NCBI GenBank assembly: GCA_017470425.1
Contig: JAFUYT010000001.1
Coordinates: 1-64,000 of the forward strand
DNA from: Bacteroidaceae bacterium
Lineage (GTDB): Bacteria; Bacteroidota; Bacteroidia; Bacteroidales; Bacteroidaceae
Direction: 5' to 3'
Length of the DNA: 64,000 nucleotides
Part shown: positions 54,869-63,313 of the stretch, piece after piece
Layout of the letters: each line of letters begins with the position of its first letter
Numbering within the stretch: position 1 is the stretch's first letter
Translations under genes and position numbers: made by a program
The notes under the pieces: generated by a model
The model's input: only the letters and a program-made list of their open reading frames with translations
What the model was told of the DNA's origin: nothing
Databases searched by the model: none

Positions 54869-54875
54869 TTAAACG

Positions 54876-56213
54876 ATGAGTAAGGACATCTCATTCAATA
54901 CCGAGTACTGGCGCTTCCTCTGGTCCTCCATCCTGATTGCCCTATCGGCATGTCTCGGCAATGTCGTGGACTCTGTCATCGTCGGAAACCTGATTGGCGA
55001 GGACGGCGTCAGTGCCATCAACCTCTCAAAGCCCGTCACACAGTTCATGTTCACCATCAGCATGCTGCTCTCTACGGGAGCAGGTATGCTCGTGGGTATG
55101 GAACTGGGCAGGAAGGACTACCGGCGAGCCTCCTACATCTTCACCCTTTCCACCATCGGCTGTCTGGCTTTCGGTATGTTGCAGACGGTGGCAGGCCTGT
55201 TCTTCACCGACGACATCACCCGATGGTTTTGTACCCACGAACAGCTCCTCGCCGCCACGCGCGACTACCTCTTTCCGCTGATGATGGGTGCGCCTGCCTA
55301 TATGATGTCGTGGGCACTGGCCACGATGGTGGGTGTCGATGGCAGCCCGCGCCTCGTCTCCGCGGCCATCCTCATCGACAATGCCGTCAACCTCTGTTGC
55401 GACATCATTTTCATCCAGTGGTTCGGGTGGGGCATCGAGGGCTCATCGACAGCCACCGTCATCGGCCACATCGTAGGCATCGCCTTCATGTGCTGGCACT
55501 TCCGCTATCCCGATCATCACCTGCAAATGGCCTTTGCGGGCGGGAAGGCAGGGGCAACCTTCAGGGCGATGGTCTCTCAGGGTGCGCCCTTGGCACTGGC
55601 CTCCATCAGCCTCACAGCACTCCTCTTCTGTGCCAACAGCATCGTGCTCTCTACCATGGGGCGGACGGGCATCTTCGCATTCTCCGTCTGCATGAACATC
55701 CTGTATATCTACAATCTCTTCCTCTCAGGCACCTGCCGTACCGTTCAGTCGCTGGGCTCCATACAGGTGGGAGGGGGGGACAATGAGAAGTTCCGCCTCG
55801 TCATCAGCAAGTCATTCCGTTTCATCACCGTCGCCATGCTGACGACATGTGCCTTCATCTGGATAGCACCCGAAGCCGTCACCCGCTTCTTCGGCGCTGA
55901 CGAAGGGGATATGATAGCCGAAGGAGTCCGCGCCTTGCGCATCTTCGCCCTCAGCTTCATCCCCTTCTGCTATATCTATACCGCCATGGTCGTCTATAAG
56001 CTCTACGGCTATCACACCATCGCCCTCTTCATTTCCCTGGCTCTCTCGCTGACCGTCATTCCCGTCCTGTGGGTCATCTCCCTTACAGCCCCCGACTACC
56101 TCTGGTACAGCTACCTCATCGCCTACGCCATAGAGGCCGTCGCCATCCTTGTGCTCCACAAAGTGACACATGCCCGCTTTCAGCTTAAGTCCTCAGACAT
56201 GCCGCCTGCATAA
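54876..56213 (+). CDS. MATE family efflux transporter
   Basis: The 445-residue multi-pass inner-membrane protein has two six-helix halves. The N-half shows ACLGNVVDSVIVGNLIGEDG and LLSTGAGMLVGMELGRKD; the C-half has GTCRTVQSLGSIQVGGGDNEK and FFGADEGDMIAEGVRALRI. MATE proteins export small cationic or amphipathic compounds in exchange for Na+ or H+. It starts 37 bases after the NRPS stop on the same strand and is followed by a strong terminator, which marks it as the last gene of the cluster and probable exporter of its product. Confidence 0.92.
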   Translation: MSKDISFNTEYWRFLWSSILIALSACLGNVVDSVIVGNLIGEDGVSAINLSKPVTQFMFTISMLLSTGAGMLVGMELGRKDYRRASYIFTLSTIGCLAFGMLQTVAGLFFTDDITRWFCTHEQLLAATRDYLFPLMMGAPAYMMSWALATMVGVDGSPRLVSAAILIDNAVNLCCDIIFIQWFGWGIEGSSTATVIGHIVGIAFMCWHFRYPDHHLQMAFAGGKAGATFRAMVSQGAPLALASISLTALLFCANSIVLSTMGRTGIFAFSVCMNILYIYNLFLSGTCRTVQSLGSIQVGGGDNEKFRLVISKSFRFITVAMLTTCAFIWIAPEAVTRFFGADEGDMIAEGVRALRIFALSFIPFCYIYTAMVVYKLYGYHTIALFISLALSLTVIPVLWVISLTAPDYLWYSYLIAYAIEAVAILVLHKVTHARFQLKSSDMPPA

Positions 56214-56221
56214 TATAAAAA

Positions 56222-56262
56222 TTTTACTGCAAGCTCTTTTTCCACAAGAGCTTGCAGTAAAA
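56222..56262. terminator. Bidirectional terminator between MATE and metG
   Basis: A perfect 17-bp stem (TTTTACTGCAAGCTCTT with its complement) closes a 7-base loop. It has a T-run or A-run at both ends, so it can stop both convergent transcripts. Confidence 0.9.
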
Positions 56263-56293
56263 AAAGGTATAGGAGTGTAGGTCTAATGGGGTA

Positions 56294-58516
56294 TTACCCG
56301 ACCTGCGAGCCGGGCTTCACGTCTTTGGTCGTTGTCACCACGCTCAGACTCTCGTCGAAATCCACGGCTGAGAGGATCATGCCCTGGCTCTCGAGACCCA
56401 TCATCTGGCGCGGCTCGAAGTTGGCCACGAAAAGGATGCGCTTGCCGATGAGCGCCGACGGGTCCTCGTAGAAGGCGGCAATGCCCGAGAGAATAGTGCG
56501 GTCCTTGCCGGTGCCATCGTCGATAGTAAACTGCAACAGCTTCTTGCTCTTCTTCACCTTCTGGCAGTCCTTGATGAGACCCACGCGGATGTCGAGTTTT
56601 TCGAAAGCCTCAAAGCTGACGTTGGGCTTGGCCCCCCGTGGCCCCCCAGCGGGGGGCGTTTGCTGGCTGCCTGCCTTATTATCCCCCGCCGGGGGATTAC
56701 AGGGGGCCTGCGCCTTTGCATTTTCCTTCTTGATGCGTGCGAGGCGGTCCATCTGCTTCTGAATGGCCTCGTCCTCGATCTTCTCGAAGAGCAGTTCGGG
56801 CTTGGCCAGCTGATGGCCGGCGGGCAGGAGGTCGGTGCTGCCGAGGCGGGACCACAAAAGCCCCTCTCCCCGCTCCCCCCGTGGGGGGGAGAGCCGCACT
56901 GCCGTGTCTTTCTTTTCCTCAGAGGATAAGGAGTCCTCCCCCCCACGGGGGGAGTTAGAGAGGGGCCCGACTCTAAGCATCTCCCTAAGCTTCTTGCTGC
57001 TGAACGGCAGGAAAGGCTCGAAGGCGATGGCGAGGTTGGCGGTCAGCTGGAGCGAGATGTTGATGATGGTCTTTACGCGCTCGGGGTCGGTCTTGATGAC
57101 CTTCCACGGCTCGCTGTCGGCGAGGTATTTGTTGCCGATGCGGGCAAGATTCATGGCCTCCTTCTGTGCGTCGCGGAAGCGGAAGTTGTCGAGCAGGCTC
57201 TCCATTTTGCATTTTACATCCGCAAACTCGCTGAGGGTTTGTCGGTCGTAGTCGGTCAGCTCGCCGCAGGCGGGCACGACGCCCTCGTAGTACTTCTGCG
57301 TCAGCTGCAGGGCGCGGTTTACGAAGTTGCCGTAGATGGCCACGAGTTCGTTGTTGTTGCGCGCCTGGAACTCCGCCCAGGTGAAGTCGTTGTCCTTGGT
57401 CTCGGGAGCCGAAGCGGTGAGGGCATAGCGCAGGACATCCTGCTTGCCGGGGAAATCGACGAGGTACTCATGGAGCCACACGGCCCAGTTGCGGGAGGTG
57501 GAGATCTTGTCGCCCTCAAGGTTCAGGAACTCGTTGGCGGGCACGTTGTCGGGCATGATGTAGCCGCCGTGCGCCTTCATCATCACGGGGAAGATGATGC
57601 AGTGGAAGACGATGTTGTCCTTTCCGATGAAGTGTACGAGGCGCGTGTCCTCGTCCTGCCACCAGCGTTGCCACGTGCCCCAGCGTTCGGGGTTGCTCTC
57701 GCAGAGCTCCTTGGTGTTGGAGATGTAGCCGATGGGGGCGTCAAACCAGACGTAGAGCACCTTGCCGTCGGCACCTTCAACGGGGACGGGTATGCCCCAG
57801 TCGAGGTCGCGCGTCATGGCACGGGGCTGCAGCTCCATGTCGAGCCAGCTCTTGCACTGCCCGTAGACATTCGAGCGCCACTCCTTGTGTCCTTCCAGAA
57901 TCCACTCCTTCAGCCAGCCCTCGTAGTCGTTCAGGGGCAGGAACCAGTTGGTGGTGTCCTTCAGCACGAGCTGTGCGCCGCTCTCCTTGGAGCGCGGGTT
58001 GATGAGCTCGGTGGGGTCGAGGTCGCGGCCGCATTTCTCACACTGGTCGCCGTTGGCTTCGTTGTGGCAGTGGGGACATTCGCCCACGATGTCGCGGTCG
58101 CTCTTGAAGGTGCCTGTTGTCTCGTCGTAGAACTGTTTCGTGGTCTTCTCAATGAGCTTACCATCGTCGTAGAGCTTGCGGAAGAAGTCAGCGGCGAACT
58201 GGTGGTGCGTCGCACTCGTGGTACGGGAATAGACGTCGAATGAGATGCCGAACTCCTCGAAGGAGTCCTTGATCATCTTGTGGTAGCGGTCCACCACCTG
58301 CTGCGGAGTGATGCCCTCCTTACGGGCGCGCTGGGTGACGGGGACGCCGTGCTCGTCAGAGCCGCCGATGAACATCACCTCCTCGCCCTTCAAGCGCAGG
58401 TACCTTACATAAATGTCCGCAGGCACATACACACCCGCGAGGTGGCCGATATGCACGCCGCCGTTGGCGTATGGCAGGGCAGACGTGACGGTTGTTCTCT
58501 TGAAATTCTTTGCCAT
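56294..58516 (-). CDS. metG: Methionyl-tRNA synthetase with two palindromic insertions
   Basis: MetG charges tRNA-Met. The 740-residue protein has the class I core with [17 protein letters not shown] (HIGH) and [12 protein letters not shown] (KMSKS variant KISTS), a zinc knuckle region ([16 protein letters not shown]), the anticodon-binding domain and a C-terminal tRNA-binding OB-fold (from about 630, [14 protein letters not shown]). Two low-complexity runs interrupt linkers: one after KKLREMLR (about 518-552) and one after KKENAKAQ (about 600-628). Both are encoded by palindromic DNA. Domain cores remain intact, so activity is expected. Confidence 0.96.
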   Translation of the reverse strand: MAKNFKRTTVTSALPYANGGVHIGHLAGVYVPADIYVRYLRLKGEEVMFIGGSDEHGVPVTQRARKEGITPQQVVDRYHKMIKDSFEEFGISFDVYSRTTSATHHQFAADFFRKLYDDGKLIEKTTKQFYDETTGTFKSDRDIVGECPHCHNEANGDQCEKCGRDLDPTELINPRSKESGAQLVLKDTTNWFLPLNDYEGWLKEWILEGHKEWRSNVYGQCKSWLDMELQPRAMTRDLDWGIPVPVEGADGKVLYVWFDAPIGYISNTKELCESNPERWGTWQRWWQDEDTRLVHFIGKDNIVFHCIIFPVMMKAHGGYIMPDNVPANEFLNLEGDKISTSRNWAVWLHEYLVDFPGKQDVLRYALTASAPETKDNDFTWAEFQARNNNELVAIYGNFVNRALQLTQKYYEGVVPACGELTDYDRQTLSEFADVKCKMESLLDNFRFRDAQKEAMNLARIGNKYLADSEPWKVIKTDPERVKTIINISLQLTANLAIAFEPFLPFSSKKLREMLRVGPLSNSPRGGEDSLSSEEKKDTAVRLSPPRGERGEGLLWSRLGSTDLLPAGHQLAKPELLFEKIEDEAIQKQMDRLARIKKENAKAQAPCNPPAGDNKAGSQQTPPAGGPRGAKPNVSFEAFEKLDIRVGLIKDCQKVKKSKKLLQFTIDDGTGKDRTILSGIAAFYEDPSALIGKRILFVANFEPRQMMGLESQGMILSAVDFDESLSVVTTTKDVKPGSQVG
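56641..56697. repeat. Palindromic insertion A in metG
   Basis: Two stem-loops lie side by side: GCCCCCC/GGGGGGC (56641-56657) and ATCCCCC/GGGGGAT (56681-56697). They encode the Pro-Pro-Ala-Gly strings between the anticodon-binding and C-terminal OB domains. Confidence 0.85.
56860..56966. repeat. Palindromic insertion B in metG
   Basis: The 107-base element is bounded by exact 9-base inverted ends (GCCCCTCTC and GAGAGGGGC). Each side holds a G/C palindrome (CTCCCCCC with GGGGGGAG, at 56873-56891 and 56936-56954). Bases 56862-56878 match the dapB element at 16 of 17 positions. Confidence 0.85.
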
Positions 58517-58557
58517 TGTATCTTAGTATTTATCCAGTCAATCCCGAAAAAGCGGCG

Positions 58558-58565
58558 CAAAGGTA
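58558..58565 (-). promoter_or_regulatory. -7 box of metG
   Basis: TACCTTTG reads leftward 42 bases ahead of the metG ATG. Confidence 0.7.
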
Positions 58566-58613
58566 GGGATTTATTCTGATATTCCCTCTATTCTCGGTTG
58601 AAAAAAGTGGATG

Positions 58614-60857
58614 TTAGTCTTCTGCGAGCGCGAAGTCGAGTTGTTTCTTGTCGAGATTGGCCCGTGCTACGCGGATGCGGATGGGGTCTCCGAGGGTGTA
58701 GCGATGGTGGTGGCGCCGGCCGACGAGGCGGTAGTTGCGCTCGTCGAAGTCGTAGTAGTCATCATCGAGGTCGCGCAGCGGCACCATGCCTTCACATTTC
58801 GAGTCAGTGAGCTCCACATAGAGGCCGAACTCGGTGATGCCGGAGATGATGCCATCGAACTCCTGTCCGAGTTTGTCGGCCATGAACTCCACCTGCTTGT
58901 ACTTGATGCTGGCACGCTCGGCGAGTGCTGCCGTCTGCTCCATGTCACTGCTCTGCTCGCACAGCGCCTCGTACTTCTCCTGGTTGGCGGAGCGCCCGCC
59001 TTCGGCATAGCGCGTGAGGAGGCGGTGCACCATCAGGTCGGGGTAGCGGCGGATGGGCGATGTGAAATGCGTGTAGTAGTCGAAGGCGAGGCCATAGTGC
59101 CCTATGTTGACGGTGGAGTACTTCGCCTTCATCATGGCGCGTAGGGCCACCATCTCCACGAGGTTCTCTTCCTTCTGTCCGTGCACCTCGTGCAGGAGCC
59201 GGTTGAGGTTCTTGCTGATCTCCTGCTTGGAACCGGTGGTCTTGAGCTTGCGGCCGAACTTGGTGACGAACTGCGAGAGGTTCATCAGTTTGTCAGGATC
59301 GGGCTGTTCGTGGATACGGTAAGGCAGCACCTTGGCTTTCTTGCCCTTGGGCACGCGTCCTACGCTCTCGGCCACCGTGCGGTTGGCCAGCAGCATGAAC
59401 TCCTCAATGAGCTTGTTGGCATCCTTGGCGACCTTGTAGTAGGTGCCGATGGGGTGCCCCTTCTCGTCGATGTCGAAGCGCACCTCGGGCCGTTCGAAAT
59501 CGACGGCTCCAGCCGCGAAGCGCTTCTGGCGGAGGAGCTTGGCGAGGCGGTTGAGGGTGATGAGCTCTTCGGCGAAGGGAGTCCCCTCGCATCCTCCCTG
59601 AGAGGAGGCCTCCACTTGCGGGACGTGGTCACCGGGCGCATGGTAGTCCTCGGGGCTTGCCTCGTGGCGTGCCTCTAAGAGCGCCTGCACCTCTTTGTAG
59701 GTGAAGCGGCGGTCGCTCTTGATGACGGTGTGGGCGAGGTGCCATCGCTTGACCTCCGCCTTCTCGTTCATCTCGAAGATGACGCTGTAGCAGAGCTTCT
59801 CCTCGTCGGGGCGCAGGGAACAGATGAAGTTGCAAAGGCGTTCGGGCAGCATCGGGATGGTGCGATCGACCAGATAGACGGAGGTGGCGCGCTTGATGGC
59901 CTCCTTGTCGATGAGGGAGCCCTCGGTCACGTAGTGTGATACATCGGCGATGTGTACACCTATTTCATACAGGGTCCCCTTCCCCGCTCCCGAGGTGAGA
60001 GCCCTGAAGGAGAGGGCATCGTCGAAGTCCTTGGCATCACGCGGGTCGATGGTGAAGGTGACGCGGTCGCGGAAGTCCTCGCGCTCGGCATAGTCCTGCG
60101 GCGTGATGGTGGCGTCAATATGGTTGGCCGCTTCCTCGACCGCCTTTGGGTAGGTGTAGGGCAGCCCGAACTCCGCCAGGATGGCGTGCATCTCGGTCTC
60201 GTTCTCGCCGGACTTGCCGAGCACCTCCACGATCTTTCCGATGGGATTCTTGGAGCCTTCAGGCCACTCGACGATCTTCACGATGACCTTGTCACCCGCC
60301 TTGGCGCCCTTGAGCTGTCCCTTGGGGATGAAGATGTCGTTGGAGAGCGTGCGGTCCTCGGTGAGCACAAAGGCGAAGTCGCGGCTGACGCTAAGCTTGC
60401 CCACGAACTGCTTGTCGGCACGCTGCAGGATGGCGGTCACCTGCGCCTCGCGCACATGGCCGCGGCGCCGTGCCATCATCTGGATGCGCACGCGGTCGCC
60501 GTCCATCGCGTGGAGCGAATTGCGCTCCGCCACCAGAATGGGTTCGCCGCCGTCGTCGGGCAGGAAGGTGTTCTTGCCGTTGTGCTTGCGCTGGAAGAGG
60601 CCCTCCATGACGGAGCTCTTCGATGCCAGCTCGTAGCGCATCTGCGCACGTTCGATGATATAGTCGTCCATCAGCAGGTCATCCAGCACATCCATACACA
60701 GCAGCTTGCCGGGGTGCGTGTTGAGGTGTAGCTCGCGGAAGATGGTCTTGATATCGACCACCTCGCCGGCGTGCGTCTGGAAGAGATTCATGACCAGCTC
60801 CGTCAGCTGTGACTTGTTCAGGCGGTGTCCGCCCTGTTTGTTTTTGCTCTTTGACAT
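58614..60857 (-). CDS. rnr: Ribonuclease R
   Basis: RNase R is a 3'-5' exoribonuclease that degrades structured RNA. The 747-residue protein has an N-terminal winged helix, cold-shock domains, the RNB catalytic core (with TFTIDPRDAKDFDDALS, VHIADVSHYVTEG, TSVYLVDRTIPMLPERLCNFICSL and FTSPIRRYPDLMVHRLL) and a C-terminal S1 domain. Two short extra segments occur in the core: LTSGAGKGT after DALSFRA, and GDHVPQVEASSQGGCEG near residue 430; both coincide with G/C-rich palindromic DNA. The ATG at 60857 is used because the TTG at 60884 lies inside the promoter. Confidence 0.95.
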   Translation of the reverse strand: MSKSKNKQGGHRLNKSQLTELVMNLFQTHAGEVVDIKTIFRELHLNTHPGKLLCMDVLDDLLMDDYIIERAQMRYELASKSSVMEGLFQRKHNGKNTFLPDDGGEPILVAERNSLHAMDGDRVRIQMMARRRGHVREAQVTAILQRADKQFVGKLSVSRDFAFVLTEDRTLSNDIFIPKGQLKGAKAGDKVIVKIVEWPEGSKNPIGKIVEVLGKSGENETEMHAILAEFGLPYTYPKAVEEAANHIDATITPQDYAEREDFRDRVTFTIDPRDAKDFDDALSFRALTSGAGKGTLYEIGVHIADVSHYVTEGSLIDKEAIKRATSVYLVDRTIPMLPERLCNFICSLRPDEEKLCYSVIFEMNEKAEVKRWHLAHTVIKSDRRFTYKEVQALLEARHEASPEDYHAPGDHVPQVEASSQGGCEGTPFAEELITLNRLAKLLRQKRFAAGAVDFERPEVRFDIDEKGHPIGTYYKVAKDANKLIEEFMLLANRTVAESVGRVPKGKKAKVLPYRIHEQPDPDKLMNLSQFVTKFGRKLKTTGSKQEISKNLNRLLHEVHGQKEENLVEMVALRAMMKAKYSTVNIGHYGLAFDYYTHFTSPIRRYPDLMVHRLLTRYAEGGRSANQEKYEALCEQSSDMEQTAALAERASIKYKQVEFMADKLGQEFDGIISGITEFGLYVELTDSKCEGMVPLRDLDDDYYDFDERNYRLVGRRHHHRYTLGDPIRIRVARANLDKKQLDFALAED
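59972..60017. repeat. Degenerate palindromic insertion in rnr
   Basis: CCCCTTCCCCGCTCCC at 59976-59991 differs by one missing base from the metG element core. A stem GCCCT/AGGGC follows at 60001-60017. It encodes the extra residues in the RNB domain. Confidence 0.55.
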
Positions 60858-60881
60858 GGCAGTAGGTAGAATAGTTTGTGG

Positions 60882-60889
60882 CAAAGATA
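60882..60889 (-). promoter_or_regulatory. -7 box of rnr
   Basis: TATCTTTG reads leftward 25 bases ahead of the rnr ATG. Confidence 0.65.
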
Positions 60890-60953
60890 GTGTTTTTCAG
60901 ACATAGAAACGCACAAAATACTGATAAAATATGTCAAATCCCACAAAAAGCAG

Positions 60954-60961
60954 TACCTTTG
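60954..60961 (+). promoter_or_regulatory. -7 box of the SDR gene
   Basis: TACCTTTG lies 25 bases ahead of the ATG at 60986 and rejects the in-frame start at 60878. Confidence 0.7.
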
Positions 60962-60985
60962 CGCCCGAATCAGAAAACTTTCGAC

Positions 60986-62032
60986 ATGAAAATACTCGTT
61001 ACGGGAGCCTCGGGCTTCATCGGCAGCTTCATCATCGAGGAGGGACTGCGGCAAGGCCACGAGATGTGGGCTGGGATGCGCCGCTCCAGCAGCAAACAGT
61101 ACCTCACCGACCCGCGCACACGCTTCGCGGAGCTCGACCTGGGCAACCCTGAGCGCCTCTGCGGACAGCTCAAGGACTACCGCGCACAGATGGGTGGCCA
61201 GGGATGGGACTATGTCATCCACGCCGCCGGCGCCACGAAGTCGCTGAAGCGCGAGGGCTTCTTCCGCACCAATACCGACGGCACCCGCAACCTGGTGAAC
61301 GCGCTTCGCGCGGCGGAGATGATGCCGCAGCGCTTCGTCTTCGTCAGCTCTCTGAGCATCTTCGGCGCCATCCGGGAGGAGAAGATCGGCACCGACGGCT
61401 CCGCCCGGCGCTACGCCGACATCACCGCATCGGACACGCCACGCCCCAACACCGCCTATGGCGAGAGCAAGCTGGCCGCCGAGAACTTCCTGCGCACGCA
61501 GGCAGACGTGCCCTGGGTCATTCTGCGCCCCACGGGGGTCTATGGCCCTCGCGAGCGCGACTACTTCCTGATGGCGCAGAGCATCCAGCAGCATGTGGAC
61601 TTCGCCGTGGGCTACGAGTCGCAGGAGATCACGTTCGTCTATATGAGGGATGTCGTGCAGGCAGCCTTCCTCGCCTGTGAGCGCCCCGCCGAGCAAGTCC
61701 TGCACCACGCCTACTTCCTCTCCGACGGCCACACCTACGACAGCCGCCGCTTCAGCGATCTGCTGCAGCGCGAGATCGGCACGCGACTGGTGCTCCACAT
61801 CAAGGCGCCGCTCTGGTTCCTGTGGCTCATCTGCGCCGTCAACGGCACCGTCTGCCGCTGGATGGGCAAGCTCACGACGCTGAACATGGACAAGTACCAC
61901 ATCCTGGCACAGCGCAACTGGAACTGCGACATCGAACCCGCCCGCCGCGAGCTCGGCTACCAGCCAAAATGGAACCTCGAGGAAGGCGTTCGCGAGACGG
62001 TGAGATGGTATAAAAAGGCCGGGTGGCTGTGA
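60986..62032 (+). CDS. NAD(P)-dependent epimerase/dehydratase-type SDR
   Basis: The 348-residue extended short-chain dehydrogenase begins with the NAD site MKILVTGASGFIGSFIIEEG and has the catalytic Tyr-Lys in NTAYGESKLAAE and the active-site Ser in FVSSLSIFG. Near the C-terminus a hydrophobic segment (APLWFLWLICAVNGTVC) suggests contact with the membrane, unlike soluble sugar epimerases. Membrane-associated SDRs of this annotation include the bacterial ceramide reductase CerR; this identity is an inference. It precedes the PAP2 gene by 36 bases. Confidence 0.8.
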   Translation: MKILVTGASGFIGSFIIEEGLRQGHEMWAGMRRSSSKQYLTDPRTRFAELDLGNPERLCGQLKDYRAQMGGQGWDYVIHAAGATKSLKREGFFRTNTDGTRNLVNALRAAEMMPQRFVFVSSLSIFGAIREEKIGTDGSARRYADITASDTPRPNTAYGESKLAAENFLRTQADVPWVILRPTGVYGPRERDYFLMAQSIQQHVDFAVGYESQEITFVYMRDVVQAAFLACERPAEQVLHHAYFLSDGHTYDSRRFSDLLQREIGTRLVLHIKAPLWFLWLICAVNGTVCRWMGKLTTLNMDKYHILAQRNWNCDIEPARRELGYQPKWNLEEGVRETVRWYKKAGWL

Positions 62033-62035
62033 AAG

Positions 62036-62068
62036 ATTAGGAAATTATAAGATTATAAAATTACAAAA
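62036..62068 (+). repeat. GATTATAAGATTATAAAATTACAAAATT repeat
   Basis: This simple AT repeat runs directly into the TTG start of the PAP2 gene. It resembles the tract at 3517-3590 ahead of lpxK. Confidence 0.75.
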
Positions 62069-63049
62069 TTGAAGAACTTACGATTGTTGCCTATTGAGAA
62101 GGTGGCGGCGGCGTACTGCGCGCTGACCTGTCTGCTGATGCTCATCATGATGCCGCGACTGGTAGATCCCGCCGGGATGCTGCTGATGCGCGTGGAGTGG
62201 CTGGCGATGACGATTGCCCTCATCGGCATCTCCCATTACCTGAACCGCGTGCCCCGTCTCACCCTCTTCCTGCGCGTGCTCGGGCAGATGGCATGGCTGG
62301 CGATATGGTACCCCGACACCTACGAGTTCAACCGCACGTTCAACAATCAGGACCACCTCTTTGCCGCCACCGAGCAGACGCTGTTCGGCTGCCAGCCGGC
62401 ACTTGAGTTCAGCCAGGCGTTGCCTGGTGCCGTGTGGAGCGAAGCCTTCAACCTGGGCTACTGGAGCTATTTCCCGATGATGGGCGTTCTCATCATCGCC
62501 ATCCTCATCAAGGAATGGCGCGGGGAGACGGGGTATCGGGCGTTCAAGGCCGTCTCCGCCACGCTCCTCACCGCCTTCTTCCTCTACTACGCCATCTACA
62601 TCTTCCTGCCCGTGGCCGGTCCCCAGTTCTACTTCCAGGCCGTGGGCATCGATGAAATCCTGCAAGGGCACTTCCCCGCACTGGGCACCTACTTCAGCAG
62701 CCACACCGAGATGCTGCCCGCCCCTGGCTACAGCGACGGCCTCTTCTACCACCTCGTCAGCGGTGCCCAAGCCACCGGCGAGCGCCCCACCGCCGCCTTC
62801 CCGAGCAGCCATATCGGTATCTCCACCATCCTGTTGCTGCTCTCGCGCCGCCACGTCCCCGCCCTCACGAAGTACCTCCTCCCGTTCTGGGCGCTGCTCT
62901 GCTGCGCAACCGTCTATATCCAGGCCCACTACTTCATCGACGCCATCGCAGGTCTCCTCAGTGCCCCCCTCATCCTATACATTGCCCGCCAGCCTTTTAC
63001 GACGAAACCAACTTTTCCCAGGGGAAGTACTCACGCCGTGACGGTGTGA
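62069..63049 (+). CDS. PAP2-type membrane protein (lipid phosphotransferase/phosphatase-like)
   Basis: The 326-residue protein has about seven to eight hydrophobic segments. PAP2 motifs appear at the C-terminal half: GERPTAAFPSSHIGIS near residue 240 and YIQAHYFIDAIAG near 285. The IYIFLPVAGPQFYF stretch before them is seen in PAP2_3 and inositol-phosphorylceramide-synthase-like proteins. Members move or remove phosphate headgroups on lipids. The TTG at 62069 is the first usable start; an AT repeat lies immediately upstream. Its neighbour is the membrane-associated SDR, which together suggest lipid modification. Confidence 0.75.
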   Translation: MKNLRLLPIEKVAAAYCALTCLLMLIMMPRLVDPAGMLLMRVEWLAMTIALIGISHYLNRVPRLTLFLRVLGQMAWLAIWYPDTYEFNRTFNNQDHLFAATEQTLFGCQPALEFSQALPGAVWSEAFNLGYWSYFPMMGVLIIAILIKEWRGETGYRAFKAVSATLLTAFFLYYAIYIFLPVAGPQFYFQAVGIDEILQGHFPALGTYFSSHTEMLPAPGYSDGLFYHLVSGAQATGERPTAAFPSSHIGISTILLLLSRRHVPALTKYLLPFWALLCCATVYIQAHYFIDAIAGLLSAPLILYIARQPFTTKPTFPRGSTHAVTV

Positions 63050-63103
63050 CGCCGTCAAGCAACAATTGAGCCCCGCCCAGCCTTCCCGAGGGGAGGAGTT
63101 CTG

Positions 63104-63139
63104 AAGACCTTGCTCTTAACGGCCGAAGAGCAAGGTCTT
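63104..63139. terminator. Hairpin after the PAP2 gene
   Basis: A perfect 14-bp stem (AAGACCTTGCTCTT with AAGAGCAAGGTCTT) closes an 8-base loop. There is no T-run. It lies 55 bases after the PAP2 stop. Confidence 0.65.
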
Positions 63140-63252
63140 ACGGCGATAAGAGCCTGCTCCTGCGACAAATCATTCAACACATGATTCAAACAAAAAAGTC
63201 GCAAGAATCTAAAAATTGTTCAAAATCATCCTCTGAGCAGTCAAAAACTCCC

Positions 63253-63280
63253 TACTTTCAACTCTCAACTCTCAACTTTT
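63253..63280 (+). repeat. AACTCTCAACTCTCAACT simple repeat
   Basis: The tandem lies directly ahead of the promoter of the glycosyltransferase gene. It is the reverse complement of the repeat at 29655-29692. Confidence 0.75.
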
Positions 63281-63283
63281 CCT

Positions 63284-63291
63284 TACCTTTG
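63284..63291 (+). promoter_or_regulatory. -7 box of the glycosyltransferase gene
   Basis: TACCTTTG lies 23 bases ahead of the ATG at 63314. Confidence 0.7.
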
Positions 63292-63313
63292 CCCCCGTAA
63301 AACGAACACCAAG

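Noticed and set aside
57239-58243. 334-residue plus-strand frame in metG
   Set aside because: It is antisense to the MetG catalytic core and is a GC-driven shadow.
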